In this document: piece after piece, positions 57,371 through 64,000 of the stretch
Position numbering within the stretch: position 1 is the first letter of the stretch
Layout: every line of letters starts with the position of its first letter
Source of the DNA: an uncultured Flavobacteriaceae bacterium
Lineage (GTDB): Bacteria > Bacteroidota > Bacteroidia > Flavobacteriales > Flavobacteriaceae
Direction of reading: 5' to 3'
Assembly (NCBI GenBank): GCA_905181625.1
Contig: CAJIYJ010000005.1
Coordinates: 62,001-126,000, forward strand
DNA: 64,000 nt
Made by a program: the position numbers and the translations under genes
Notes under the pieces: generated by a model
Seen by the model: the letters and a program-made list of their open reading frames with translations, nothing else
The model's database searches: none
Told to the model about the DNA's origin: nothing

Positions 57371-58189
57371 CTAACCAAGGGCTACATCTAATACCATCAT
57401 TACTATAAACCCTCCAATAAAGCCAAGTGTGGCTATATCCGTATTTTTGTCCTGTTGGGTTTCAGGAATTACTTCTTCGACTACAACAAATATCATTGCT
57501 CCAGCAGCAAAAGCTAAAGCATATGGAAGTATAGGAGTGAAAAAAGTAACTGCTACAGCTCCAATTACAGCTGCTATTGGCTCTACTATAGCAGATGCCT
57601 GTCCATACATAAAGCTCTTCCGTCTGCTCATCCCTTGTCTTCTTAAGGGCATAGAAACGGCTATTCCTTCAGGAAAGTTTTGTATTCCAATTCCAATAGC
57701 TAAAACTACTGCCCCAGCAATAGATGCTTCAGGCAATCCTGCCGCTACCCCCCCAAATAAAACTCCAATAGCCAAACCTTCAGGAATATTATGCAATGTT
57801 ATTGCTAACACTAATAAGGTAGTTCGATGCCATGGTGTTTTTATTCCTTCTGCTTCTTTGAAATTAATATGAATATGAGGGAGGACTTTATCTAATGCAA
57901 AAATAAATAAAGCTCCAAGTGCAAATCCTACTGCAGCGGGTATAACTTTAACAAAACCTTCGCCTTCACTCATTTCTATACCAGGAGCTAACAAGCTCCA
58001 AAAACTTGCAGCAACCATAACGCCTCCTGTAAAACCCAGCATTCCATCTAAAACTACCCTGTTCATGTTTTTAAAAATGAATACAAACGAAGCTCCAAAA
58101 GCTGTTAAGCCCCAGGTAAAAAGTGTTGCGTACAAAGCTCCTAAAACTGGATCTGTATTTTCAAAAAAAACAAGAATTTGTTCGTACAT
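57371..58189 (-). CDS. ZIP family (GufA-type) metal transporter
   Basis: 272 residues with about eight helices. The metal-site motifs are HNIPEGLA (133-140) and NFPEGIA (171-177), the ZIP helix IV and V signatures. It moves divalent metal (Zn, Fe or Mn) into the cytosol. It is 2 bases after the DtxR-type gene and 15 bases before the TonB receptor gene. Its codons look richer in G and C than its neighbours', probably because of the Gly/Ala content. Confidence 0.92.
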   Translation of the reverse strand: MYEQILVFFENTDPVLGALYATLFTWGLTAFGASFVFIFKNMNRVVLDGMLGFTGGVMVAASFWSLLAPGIEMSEGEGFVKVIPAAVGFALGALFIFALDKVLPHIHINFKEAEGIKTPWHRTTLLVLAITLHNIPEGLAIGVLFGGVAAGLPEASIAGAVVLAIGIGIQNFPEGIAVSMPLRRQGMSRRKSFMYGQASAIVEPIAAVIGAVAVTFFTPILPYALAFAAGAMIFVVVEEVIPETQQDKNTDIATLGFIGGFIVMMVLDVALG

Positions 58190-58191
58190 AA

Positions 58192-58848
58192 TTATAATTT
58201 AGTTACATAAATATTAGCTGCTGATTTAACAGAAATGCTCAAGTTAGTATCATCTAGTCCTATCTGAATTGATTCATCAAACTCCTCTTTATGAAGAACT
58301 TTAATATTAGATCCTAAAGAAATTTCTCTTTTATCCAAATATTTCAAAAAACTAGAGGAAGAGTCTTTAACTCCAAAAAATTTACCTGTCTCGCCTATCA
58401 AAAGATCTGAAAGCACAAGTTTAGCTGTGTATTTAATAAATCCTGCTGGATTAGGTATTGGATCACCATGAGGGTCATGAGTTGGATAGTCTAAAAATTT
58501 ATCTAACTCATTGGTTAATTTTTCAGATTTAATATGTTCTAACTGTTCAGCTATATCATGAACTTCATCCCATTTAAAATTTAGTTTTTTTACCAAAAAA
58601 ACTTCCCAAAGCCTGTGTTTTCTAATCACACTTAAAGCAGTTTTTCTGCCAAAATCTGTCAATAAAACCCCTTGATATTTTTTATAAACGACTAAGTTCT
58701 TTTCAGATAATTTTTTTAACATCTCAGTAACTGAGGGAGCTTTAGAATTCATCTTTGAAGCAATAGAATTTGTGCTAACTCCACTTTCATTATTTAATGA
58801 AAGATGAAAAATAGCCTTCAAATGATTCTCTTCTGAATATGACAACAT
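58192..58848 (-). CDS. DtxR/MntR-type metal-dependent transcriptional regulator
   Basis: 218 residues. The N-terminal winged helix (1 to about 65) carries TNSIASKMNSKAPSVTEMLKKL; the dimer and metal domain follows with WDEVHDIAEQLEHIKSEKL and DYPTHDPHGDPIPNP; and a C-terminal SH3-like domain ends the protein. The metal (Mn or Fe) is not certain. First gene of an operon with a ZIP transporter and a TonB receptor, with a DtxR-box-like site 37 bases upstream of the ATG. Confidence 0.93.
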   Translation of the reverse strand: MLSYSEENHLKAIFHLSLNNESGVSTNSIASKMNSKAPSVTEMLKKLSEKNLVVYKKYQGVLLTDFGRKTALSVIRKHRLWEVFLVKKLNFKWDEVHDIAEQLEHIKSEKLTNELDKFLDYPTHDPHGDPIPNPAGFIKYTAKLVLSDLLIGETGKFFGVKDSSSSFLKYLDKREISLGSNIKVLHKEEFDESIQIGLDDTNLSISVKSAANIYVTKL

Positions 58849-58853
58849 GCGTG

Positions 58854-58880
58854 CAAATGTATTGATTTTTTCGAAAACAA
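58854..58880 (-). promoter_or_regulatory. Promoter of the DtxR-ZIP-TonB receptor operon
   Basis: On the minus strand, TTG (58880-58878), a 16-base spacer and TACATTTG (58861-58854). The box ends 5 bases before the ATG, so the mRNA would be leaderless. Confidence 0.6.
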
Positions 58881-58885
58881 AAAAA

Positions 58886-58904
58886 TTAATTTAGTCTTGC
58901 CTAA
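58886..58904. promoter_or_regulatory. DtxR-box-like operator
   Basis: TTAATTTAGTCTTGCCTAA matches 14 of 19 positions of the DtxR consensus TTAGGTTAGCCTAACCTAA. It contains a perfect TTTAG-N6-CTAAA inverted repeat. It lies just upstream of the -33 element of the regulator's own promoter. Confidence 0.45.
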
Positions 58905-58914
58905 AAAATATAGT

Positions 58915-59889
58915 TTACAACTTGCGACTCATTAATTGTTTAGAAAAAACTCTGAACTCGTCTTTTTGAAGTTCTGCGATAGATAAATCATCTATATATT
59001 TTATTGCTTTATCAGTATAATCTAAAACTAATTTTGAAGTTAAAATATCTGCCTTAGCTCTCTTAAATATAGAAGTGACTTTTGAAATTTTTAACTCTGA
59101 ATTTAATTCATCTGAATCATATAAACTTTCTAATTCACTAATTTGAATTTTAGTCGAATTAGATCTAGTCATGTGAAAGAGAATTGTTTTTTTGTTTTCT
59201 AAAATATCTCCGCCAATTTTTTTTCCAACCAAATCATAATCTCCAAAAACATCCAACAAATCATCTTGCAATTGAAATGCTAAACCAAGGTTAATTCCAA
59301 AATTATAAATACAGGTTTGATCTTGCTTGCTTGCATTAGCTACTATTGCGCCCATTTGTAAAGAAGCTCCAACTAAAACAGCCGTTTTAAGTCTTATCAT
59401 TTCCAAATATTGATCAAGATTTACTTCCACTTTAGTTTCAAAATCTATATCATATTGCTGCCCCTCACAAACTTCTAAGGCTGTTTTATTAAGTAGTTTA
59501 TTTAAACTACTATAAGTTTTTAAATCATATGATTCTAATAACTGATATGAAAAAATCAACATAGCATCTCCTGATAGAATAGCTCTGTCAGAATTCCATT
59601 TGACATGAACAGTTTGTTCGCCTCTTCTTGTTAATGCAGAATCCATTATATCATCATGCATTAAAGTAAAATTATGAAAACACTCTAAAGATAAACTAGC
59701 GCTTAAGGCTTCTTTAGGATCTAAGCCAAATGAATTACAAGACATTAAAGTTAAAATAGGTCTGATCCTTTTTCCTTCTAAATCTAAAATATACTTTATA
59801 GGATCATAAAGAGATTTTGGTTTATTAGAAAATGAAAGGTTTTTTAAGCCATTATTTATTAATTCGGTATAGAATTTGATTGGACTCAC
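58915..59889 (-). CDS. Short-chain polyprenyl diphosphate synthase
   Basis: 324 residues with both Asp-rich motifs, DDIMD (79-83) and DDLLD (209-213), plus LEGKRIRPIL and GDAMLIF. A Phe five residues before the first motif points to a short product (FPP or GGPP), which is an inference. Starts at GTG (59889), the first codon that gives the family N-terminus. The dtxR-type gene begins 66 bases downstream on the same strand. Confidence 0.9.
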   Translation of the reverse strand: MSPIKFYTELINNGLKNLSFSNKPKSLYDPIKYILDLEGKRIRPILTLMSCNSFGLDPKEALSASLSLECFHNFTLMHDDIMDSALTRRGEQTVHVKWNSDRAILSGDAMLIFSYQLLESYDLKTYSSLNKLLNKTALEVCEGQQYDIDFETKVEVNLDQYLEMIRLKTAVLVGASLQMGAIVANASKQDQTCIYNFGINLGLAFQLQDDLLDVFGDYDLVGKKIGGDILENKKTILFHMTRSNSTKIQISELESLYDSDELNSELKISKVTSIFKRAKADILTSKLVLDYTDKAIKYIDDLSIAELQKDEFRVFSKQLMSRKL

Positions 59890-59958
59890 TGAAAATACTT
59901 TTAGGTAAAAATACTTAAATAAAATGTTAATAAAATATCATTTAAATTAATAAACCTT

Positions 59959-59986
59959 GGAAACTAATAGGGTTTTTAAAGTTTCC
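59959..59986. promoter_or_regulatory. Candidate TetR operator
   Basis: GGAAACT (59959-59965) and AGTTTCC (59980-59986) form a perfect 7-base inverted repeat spaced by 14 bases. It ends 4 bases before the tetR -7 box and so covers the -33 region, a typical autorepressor site. Confidence 0.4.
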
Positions 59987-59990
59987 TTGT

Positions 59991-59998
59991 TATATTTG
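59991..59998 (+). promoter_or_regulatory. Predicted -7 element of the tetR-tolC-hlyD-acrB operon
   Basis: TATATTTG matches TAnnTTTG, 19 bases before the TTG start of tetR. No TTG is found at the usual -33 distance, where the candidate operator sits. Confidence 0.5.
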
Positions 59999-60017
59999 CC
60001 AACCGAAAAACAAAACA

Positions 60018-60614
60018 TTGAAAGAGTTAATTATAGAAAAATCTAGAGATCTGTTTCTTGATATTGGATTCAAAAGTGTAACAATGGATCACATAGCCCA
60101 AGAAATGGGCATTTCTAAAAAAACTATATATAATTATTTTAAAGATAAAACTGAACTTGTAAAATCTGTCACTTTTAATGTTTACAGCAGTATTACTGGA
60201 GGTATAAGTCAAATTAAAAAAGATTCTTTAGATCCTATAAGTGAGCTTTATGATGTCCAATTATTTATAATGAAATTTTTAAAAGGAGAAAAAAATTCTC
60301 CACTATATCAACTTCAAAAATACTATCCTTTAATTCATGCCGAACTTGAAAAAAAACAATTCAATTTTATGATTGAAACAACTGCAAGCAGCTTAAAAAA
60401 CGGAATTAAACTTGGCCTTTTTAGAAAAGACATAAATGTCGATTTTATTTCCAGACTATATTTTATTGGTTATAAAGGGACTAAGAATCCCATTATTTTT
60501 TCAACTGAAAAATTCGACCCTAAAGTGTTAATGCAAAGTTATATTGAATACCATTTAAGAGGGATTGTTACGGAAAAAGGATTAAAAAAATTAAATCATT
60601 TTATAAATAATTAA
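60018..60614 (+). CDS. TetR/AcrR-family repressor
   Basis: 198 residues; starts at TTG (60018). The N-terminal HTH reads FKSVTMDHIAQEMGISKKT IYNYFKDK in typical TetR form, and the C-terminal ligand domain is variable. First gene of an efflux operon; its stop overlaps the tolC ATG by one base. Probably represses its own operon. Confidence 0.93.
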   Translation: MKELIIEKSRDLFLDIGFKSVTMDHIAQEMGISKKTIYNYFKDKTELVKSVTFNVYSSITGGISQIKKDSLDPISELYDVQLFIMKFLKGEKNSPLYQLQKYYPLIHAELEKKQFNFMIETTASSLKNGIKLGLFRKDINVDFISRLYFIGYKGTKNPIIFSTEKFDPKVLMQSYIEYHLRGIVTEKGLKKLNHFINN

Positions 60615-61945
60615 TGAAAAAAATAGTTCTAACATTACTTTTTAGCTTTTGTCTTTTTTATGGAAATTCACAAACAAGTTCTTTTAGTATGGATCAAGCT
60701 ATTGATTATGCTTTAAAGAATAGCAGGTCATCCGTTAATGCATCAAATGATGTGAAAATTGCTCACGCAAAAAAATGGGAAACAATAGCTACTGGTCTTC
60801 CTCAAATCAACTCTTTTATTGAATATAATAATAATATTAAACAACCTGTATCTTTAGTTCCTGCTGAGTTTTTTGGAGGAAATTCAGGCGAATTTGCTGA
60901 GTTATCTTTTGGAACAAAACAAACAATTGATGGCTCAGTTACGTTGTCTCAGCTGTTATTTGACGGATCCTATTCAGTAGGATTAGCATCCATAAAACTT
61001 TATATGGAAATTGCCTATAACGCCAAAATAAAAACTGACCAAGAAGTGAAAAAATCAATTATTGCTGCATATGGAAATGCGCTTGTAAGTCAAGAAAGTG
61101 TTAAAATTTTAGAAAGAAATCTTTCAAATGTCAAAAGCAATTTAGAAGAAATTAATAAAATTTATAATAGTGGTTTTACTGAACTAGAAAATGTAGAACA
61201 ACTTAAAATCACTTACGGTTCAGTTAAAAATTCTCTTGACTATTCTATTAAATTAAATAAAACCTCTTTAAACTTATTAAAACTTATTATGGGTTACGAT
61301 ATTGAAAAAGAAATAGTTCTTAGTAATAGTTTACAGGATTTAACTCTTAAAAACATACTTGAAAAACAATCTATAGAAGATTTTGAAATAGAGAAAAATA
61401 TTGATTACCAAATGGCTTTAAATAACTCAAAATCTCAACAGACTCTGTTAACACTTGAAAAGTCAAAAGCTCTTCCAACTGTAAGAGCATTTATAAATGG
61501 GGGGTATGATGGCAATAATAATTCATTCAATTTTTTTAAGTCCGACCAAAAGTGGTATGGCTACTCAATAGCTGGAGTTTCAATGTCAATTCCTGTTTTC
61601 AGTTCTTTAAGAAAATCTGCTAAAACTCAACAAGCTAAAATAGAATTTGAAAAATCTAAAATTGATTTATCTGAATCGAAAAATAAAATCATTATTCAGT
61701 TAGATAATGCAAATAGTGAATATGAATATGCTGTAAATTCATACAATAACGCAGTTGAAAATGTTAAGCTTGCAGAAAAAATTGAAAGGAAAAATCAAAT
61801 AAAATTCTTAGAAGGGTTAATCTCTGGTCTTGATTTAAGACAGGCTCAAATTCAGCTCTACTCCATTCAAAATCAACTACTTCAATCTATGCTTGAGGTT
61901 ATAAACAAAAAAACCAATCTTGATATTATTTTAACCCAGAATTAA
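60614..61945 (+). CDS. TolC-family outer-membrane efflux protein
   Basis: 443 residues with a signal peptide (to YGNSQ) and two outer-membrane efflux repeats (about 20-225 and 240-440) rich in long helices. LDLRQAQIQLYSIQNQLL near the C-terminus is typical. It forms the exit duct for the RND pump encoded downstream. Confidence 0.93.
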   Translation: MKKIVLTLLFSFCLFYGNSQTSSFSMDQAIDYALKNSRSSVNASNDVKIAHAKKWETIATGLPQINSFIEYNNNIKQPVSLVPAEFFGGNSGEFAELSFGTKQTIDGSVTLSQLLFDGSYSVGLASIKLYMEIAYNAKIKTDQEVKKSIIAAYGNALVSQESVKILERNLSNVKSNLEEINKIYNSGFTELENVEQLKITYGSVKNSLDYSIKLNKTSLNLLKLIMGYDIEKEIVLSNSLQDLTLKNILEKQSIEDFEIEKNIDYQMALNNSKSQQTLLTLEKSKALPTVRAFINGGYDGNNNSFNFFKSDQKWYGYSIAGVSMSIPVFSSLRKSAKTQQAKIEFEKSKIDLSESKNKIIIQLDNANSEYEYAVNSYNNAVENVKLAEKIERKNQIKFLEGLISGLDLRQAQIQLYSIQNQLLQSMLEVINKKTNLDIILTQN

Positions 61946-61953
61946 TTTTTAAA

Positions 61954-63105
61954 ATGAAAAAAATATTTATACTCTTTCTAATTATTTCAATTACATCATG
62001 TGATAATAGTTCTACGCTTCAAAGCATATTAGACTCAAACGATGTAGACAAAATAAAACTTAAAAGAAAAGAAATAGCAGAATCGCAACAGGATTTTTTT
62101 AATAAGCTTCTGGTTATAGATAATAAGCTAGATAAATTAAATACTAATCCGCAATTACCCATAGTTGAAGTTCTAGCAGTTAATCCTGTAATTTTTGAGC
62201 ATTATGTTCAAGTTCAAGGAAGTGTTAAGTCCGATGAGTTAATAAATATTTTTCCAGAATTTTCCGGAGTTGCTAAAGCTATTTATGTGAAAAGTGGAGA
62301 CGTCGTAAAAAAAGGACAGCGCTTAATAAAAATTGATGATGGCGGATTAAAAGAACAATTATCTCAGCTTGAAATAGGGTTTGAACTTACAAAAACAACC
62401 TTTGAAAGACAGAAAAGATTATGGGATCAAAACATTGGAAGTGAAATTAAATTCTTGGAAACTAAGTCAATGTATGAAGCGCAAAAACAGGGAATAAATC
62501 AATTGAAAAAACAAATTAAGAAAACATTGATTGAAGCTCCTTTTAGTGGAACTATTGATAATGTAGTAGTAAAAAAAGGTGAAGTAGTTTACCCCGGAAG
62601 ATCTAATCTTATGATGCTTCTAAATTTAGATAATTTATATATCGAATCTAATGTTCCTGAAAAACATATCGCTTCTATTAATTCTGGTAACAAAGCTATT
62701 GTTCACTTTCCTTTACTTGACAAAACTATTTCAACAACTGTTCGACAATCAGGGAGTTATATAAATCCCATTAATCGAACTTTTAAAATAGAAATGGATA
62801 TTGAAAAAAACGATTTAAATATTAAACCTAATTTAAATTCCAAGGTAAAAATTAACGATTATTCTAATGACTCTGCATTAATGATAAATCAAAATTTCAT
62901 TAGCATTGATAGTGATAATAAAGAATACGTCTATAAGATTTATAACAAAGATAACAAGACATATGTCTCTAAAACAATCATTTCTACGGGTAAAAATGAT
63001 GGAATAAAAATAGAGGTTCTATCAGGACTTAATGCTGGAGACAAAGTGGTTTCTGAAGGAGTTAGAAAATTAGTAAATAACGCTAGAGTTAAAATAATCA
63101 ATTAA
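61954..63105 (+). CDS. HlyD/AcrA-type periplasmic adaptor lipoprotein
   Basis: 383 residues, lipobox SITSC (Cys16). An N-terminal coiled-coil, a lipoyl-like half with YVKSGDVVKKGQRLIKID, a hairpin, the second lipoyl half IEAPFSGTIDNVVVKKGEVV, then beta-barrel and membrane-proximal domains. Links the RND pump to TolC. 8 bases after tolC. Confidence 0.93.
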   Translation: MKKIFILFLIISITSCDNSSTLQSILDSNDVDKIKLKRKEIAESQQDFFNKLLVIDNKLDKLNTNPQLPIVEVLAVNPVIFEHYVQVQGSVKSDELINIFPEFSGVAKAIYVKSGDVVKKGQRLIKIDDGGLKEQLSQLEIGFELTKTTFERQKRLWDQNIGSEIKFLETKSMYEAQKQGINQLKKQIKKTLIEAPFSGTIDNVVVKKGEVVYPGRSNLMMLLNLDNLYIESNVPEKHIASINSGNKAIVHFPLLDKTISTTVRQSGSYINPINRTFKIEMDIEKNDLNIKPNLNSKVKINDYSNDSALMINQNFISIDSDNKEYVYKIYNKDNKTYVSKTIISTGKNDGIKIEVLSGLNAGDKVVSEGVRKLVNNARVKIIN

Positions 63106-63116
63106 AAAATACTCAA

Positions 63117-64000
63117 TTGAACAATAAAGAAAAAGATTTTGCACCATCCTCTTGGGCAATAAATAACAGCACTACAATGTATGTTGTTATGGCGTTAGTT
63201 CTGTTTTTAGGAATTAACTCCTACTTTAATATGCCAAGAGAAGAATATCCTGAAATAAAAGAAAATATAGTATTTGTTAGCTCTATTTACCCTGGCAGTA
63301 CAGCTGAAGATGTTGAAAAACTTATCACAGAACCTCTTGAAGATAAACTTAAATCTGTAAATAATATTCTAGAAATAAAATCTTCTTCCAAAGAAAATTT
63401 TTCATTAATAATAATTGAATTTGATGATGGAATTGGATACACTGAAGCTAAACTTAAGGTAAAAGATGAAGTTGAATCTGCAGTAGCTAGCGAAGATTGG
63501 CCTATGTATAACAATGTAAAAGTTGATCCTAATGTGTTCAACATGACTTTTACAGAAGAAATGCCAATTGTGAATATAAATATTTCAGGAGATTACTCTA
63601 CTGAAAAACTAAAAGAATATTCTGAAATTTTACAGGATGAAATTGAAAGTTTAAATGAAATCAAGAAAGTTGATATTTCTGGTGCACTTGAAAAAGAAGT
63701 TGAAATTGCAGTAGACATTTATAAAATGATGGCTTCCAAAGTTTCCTTTTATGATATAATAAATTCAATTCAATCAGGAAACATCTCTATTTCAGCGGGT
63801 AATTTAAAAGCTAATGAACAAAGAAAAACGGTTCGAATCATTGGAGAAATAAGTTCTCCTTCAGATCTTGAAAATTTTGTTGTTAAATCATCATACAACA
63901 ACTCCGTATTATTAAGAGATATAGCCGAAATAAAATTTAAGGAAAAAGAGGTTACAACTTACGCTCGTGAAAAGGAAAAACCTGTTGTAATGTTAGTAGT
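63117..64000 (+). CDS. RND efflux pump permease, AcrB-type (partial, 3' end outside the window)
   Basis: The frame starts at TTG (63117): an in-frame stop lies at 63090-63092, and the protein then reads LNNKEKDFAPSSWAINNST, matching flavobacterial RND permeases. The first helix (about residues 21-38), the porter-domain opening SSIYPGSTAEDVEKLITEPLE and later DIAEIKFKEKEVTTYARE follow. About 294 codons are present before the window ends. Inner-membrane drug/proton antiporter of the operon. Confidence 0.9.
   Translation, partial: MNNKEKDFAPSSWAINNSTTMYVVMALVLFLGINSYFNMPREEYPEIKENIVFVSSIYPGSTAEDVEKLITEPLEDKLKSVNNILEIKSSSKENFSLIIIEFDDGIGYTEAKLKVKDEVESAVASEDWPMYNNVKVDPNVFNMTFTEEMPIVNINISGDYSTEKLKEYSEILQDEIESLNEIKKVDISGALEKEVEIAVDIYKMMASKVSFYDIINSIQSGNISISAGNLKANEQRKTVRIIGEISSPSDLENFVVKSSYNNSVLLRDIAEIKFKEKEVTTYAREKEKPVVMLV

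Noticed and set aside
57429-57872. 147-codon plus-strand frame opposite the ZIP gene
   Set aside because: It lies entirely antisense to a well-conserved ZIP transporter, and its Ala/Pro/Ile-rich composition mirrors the helices on the other strand.
57371-58189. Horizontal transfer of the ZIP gene from its higher G+C look
   Set aside because: The Gly/Ala-rich membrane sequence forces GC-rich codons; nothing else, such as flanking repeats, supports transfer.
1-64000. CRISPR arrays, insertion sequences, prophage, defence genes or attachment sites
   Set aside because: No direct repeat arrays, transposase, integrase or restriction genes were seen; gene order looks like stable core chromosome.

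Overview
The window is a 64 kb chromosomal segment from a bacterium of the phylum Bacteroidota, most likely a marine-type flavobacterium with a compact genome. The DNA is very AT-rich. Several signs agree: alternative complex III (actABCDEF) upstream of cox genes, Bacteroidota-type promoters (TTG, 17-23 bases, then TAnnTTTG) upstream of many genes, a DUF4270 lipoprotein next to a GlgA-like gene and panC, a GT117/DUF2723 membrane glycosyltransferase, frequent TTG starts and few Shine-Dalgarno sequences. The species cannot be named from this sequence alone.

Layout. 1-9350 (minus): a respiratory operon, actABCDEF-coxB-coxA, with coxA running off the left edge. 9543-14435: a small SPOR protein, then rimP-nusA-infB and tRNA-Gln on the minus strand. 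14555-19668: a GT117 glycosyltransferase, a thioredoxin-fold protein without the CxxC, and a membrane-anchored metallophosphoesterase. 19711-32876 (plus): an information-processing block of polA, rplM-rpsI, rpsB-tsf, pyrH-frr, an RND/MMPL exporter, asnS, rpoN and a GT2 glycosyltransferase. 32866-44157: a DUF4270 lipoprotein and a half-length GlgA-like protein, then panC-panD-flippase-like gene-radA, then an aldo/keto reductase, xth and glyS, and an Ig-like lipoprotein. 44159-50478 (minus): a sortilin-like beta-propeller gene, then sdhCAB. 50559-58848: aminopeptidase P, a Sco copper chaperone, feoA-feoB plus a 38-residue Cys-rich protein, facing a metal operon of a DtxR-type regulator, a ZIP transporter and a TonB-dependent receptor. 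58915-64000: a polyprenyl synthase and a tetR-tolC-hlyD-acrB efflux operon, with acrB running off the right edge.

How the genes work together. Three modules dominate. The first is aerobic respiration: quinol to ACIII to cytochrome oxidase, succinate dehydrogenase feeding quinone, and a Sco protein probably serving CuA. The second is translation and transcription housekeeping. The third is metal supply: ferrous iron through FeoAB, and another metal through the TonB receptor and ZIP. Flavobacterial Fur-like palindromes lie at feoA and in the act/SPOR intergenic region, and a DtxR-box-like site lies upstream of the DtxR-type gene, so metal control may link the first and third modules.

I found no mobile element, CRISPR array, prophage, defence locus or broken gene, and nothing that clearly is an undescribed multi-gene system. 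The most useful oddities are: all six convergent gene pairs overlap or lie within 5 bases of each other; DNA polymerase I has lost all its 3'-5' exonuclease residues; a G5/C5 hairpin sits in the rimP-nusA-infB leader; the rpsB leader can form two exclusive stems; and metal-regulator-like palindromes are present. Several gene starts are revised here on the basis of promoter positions. No intergenic stretch exceeds 150 bases; the larger ones are described in the feature list.
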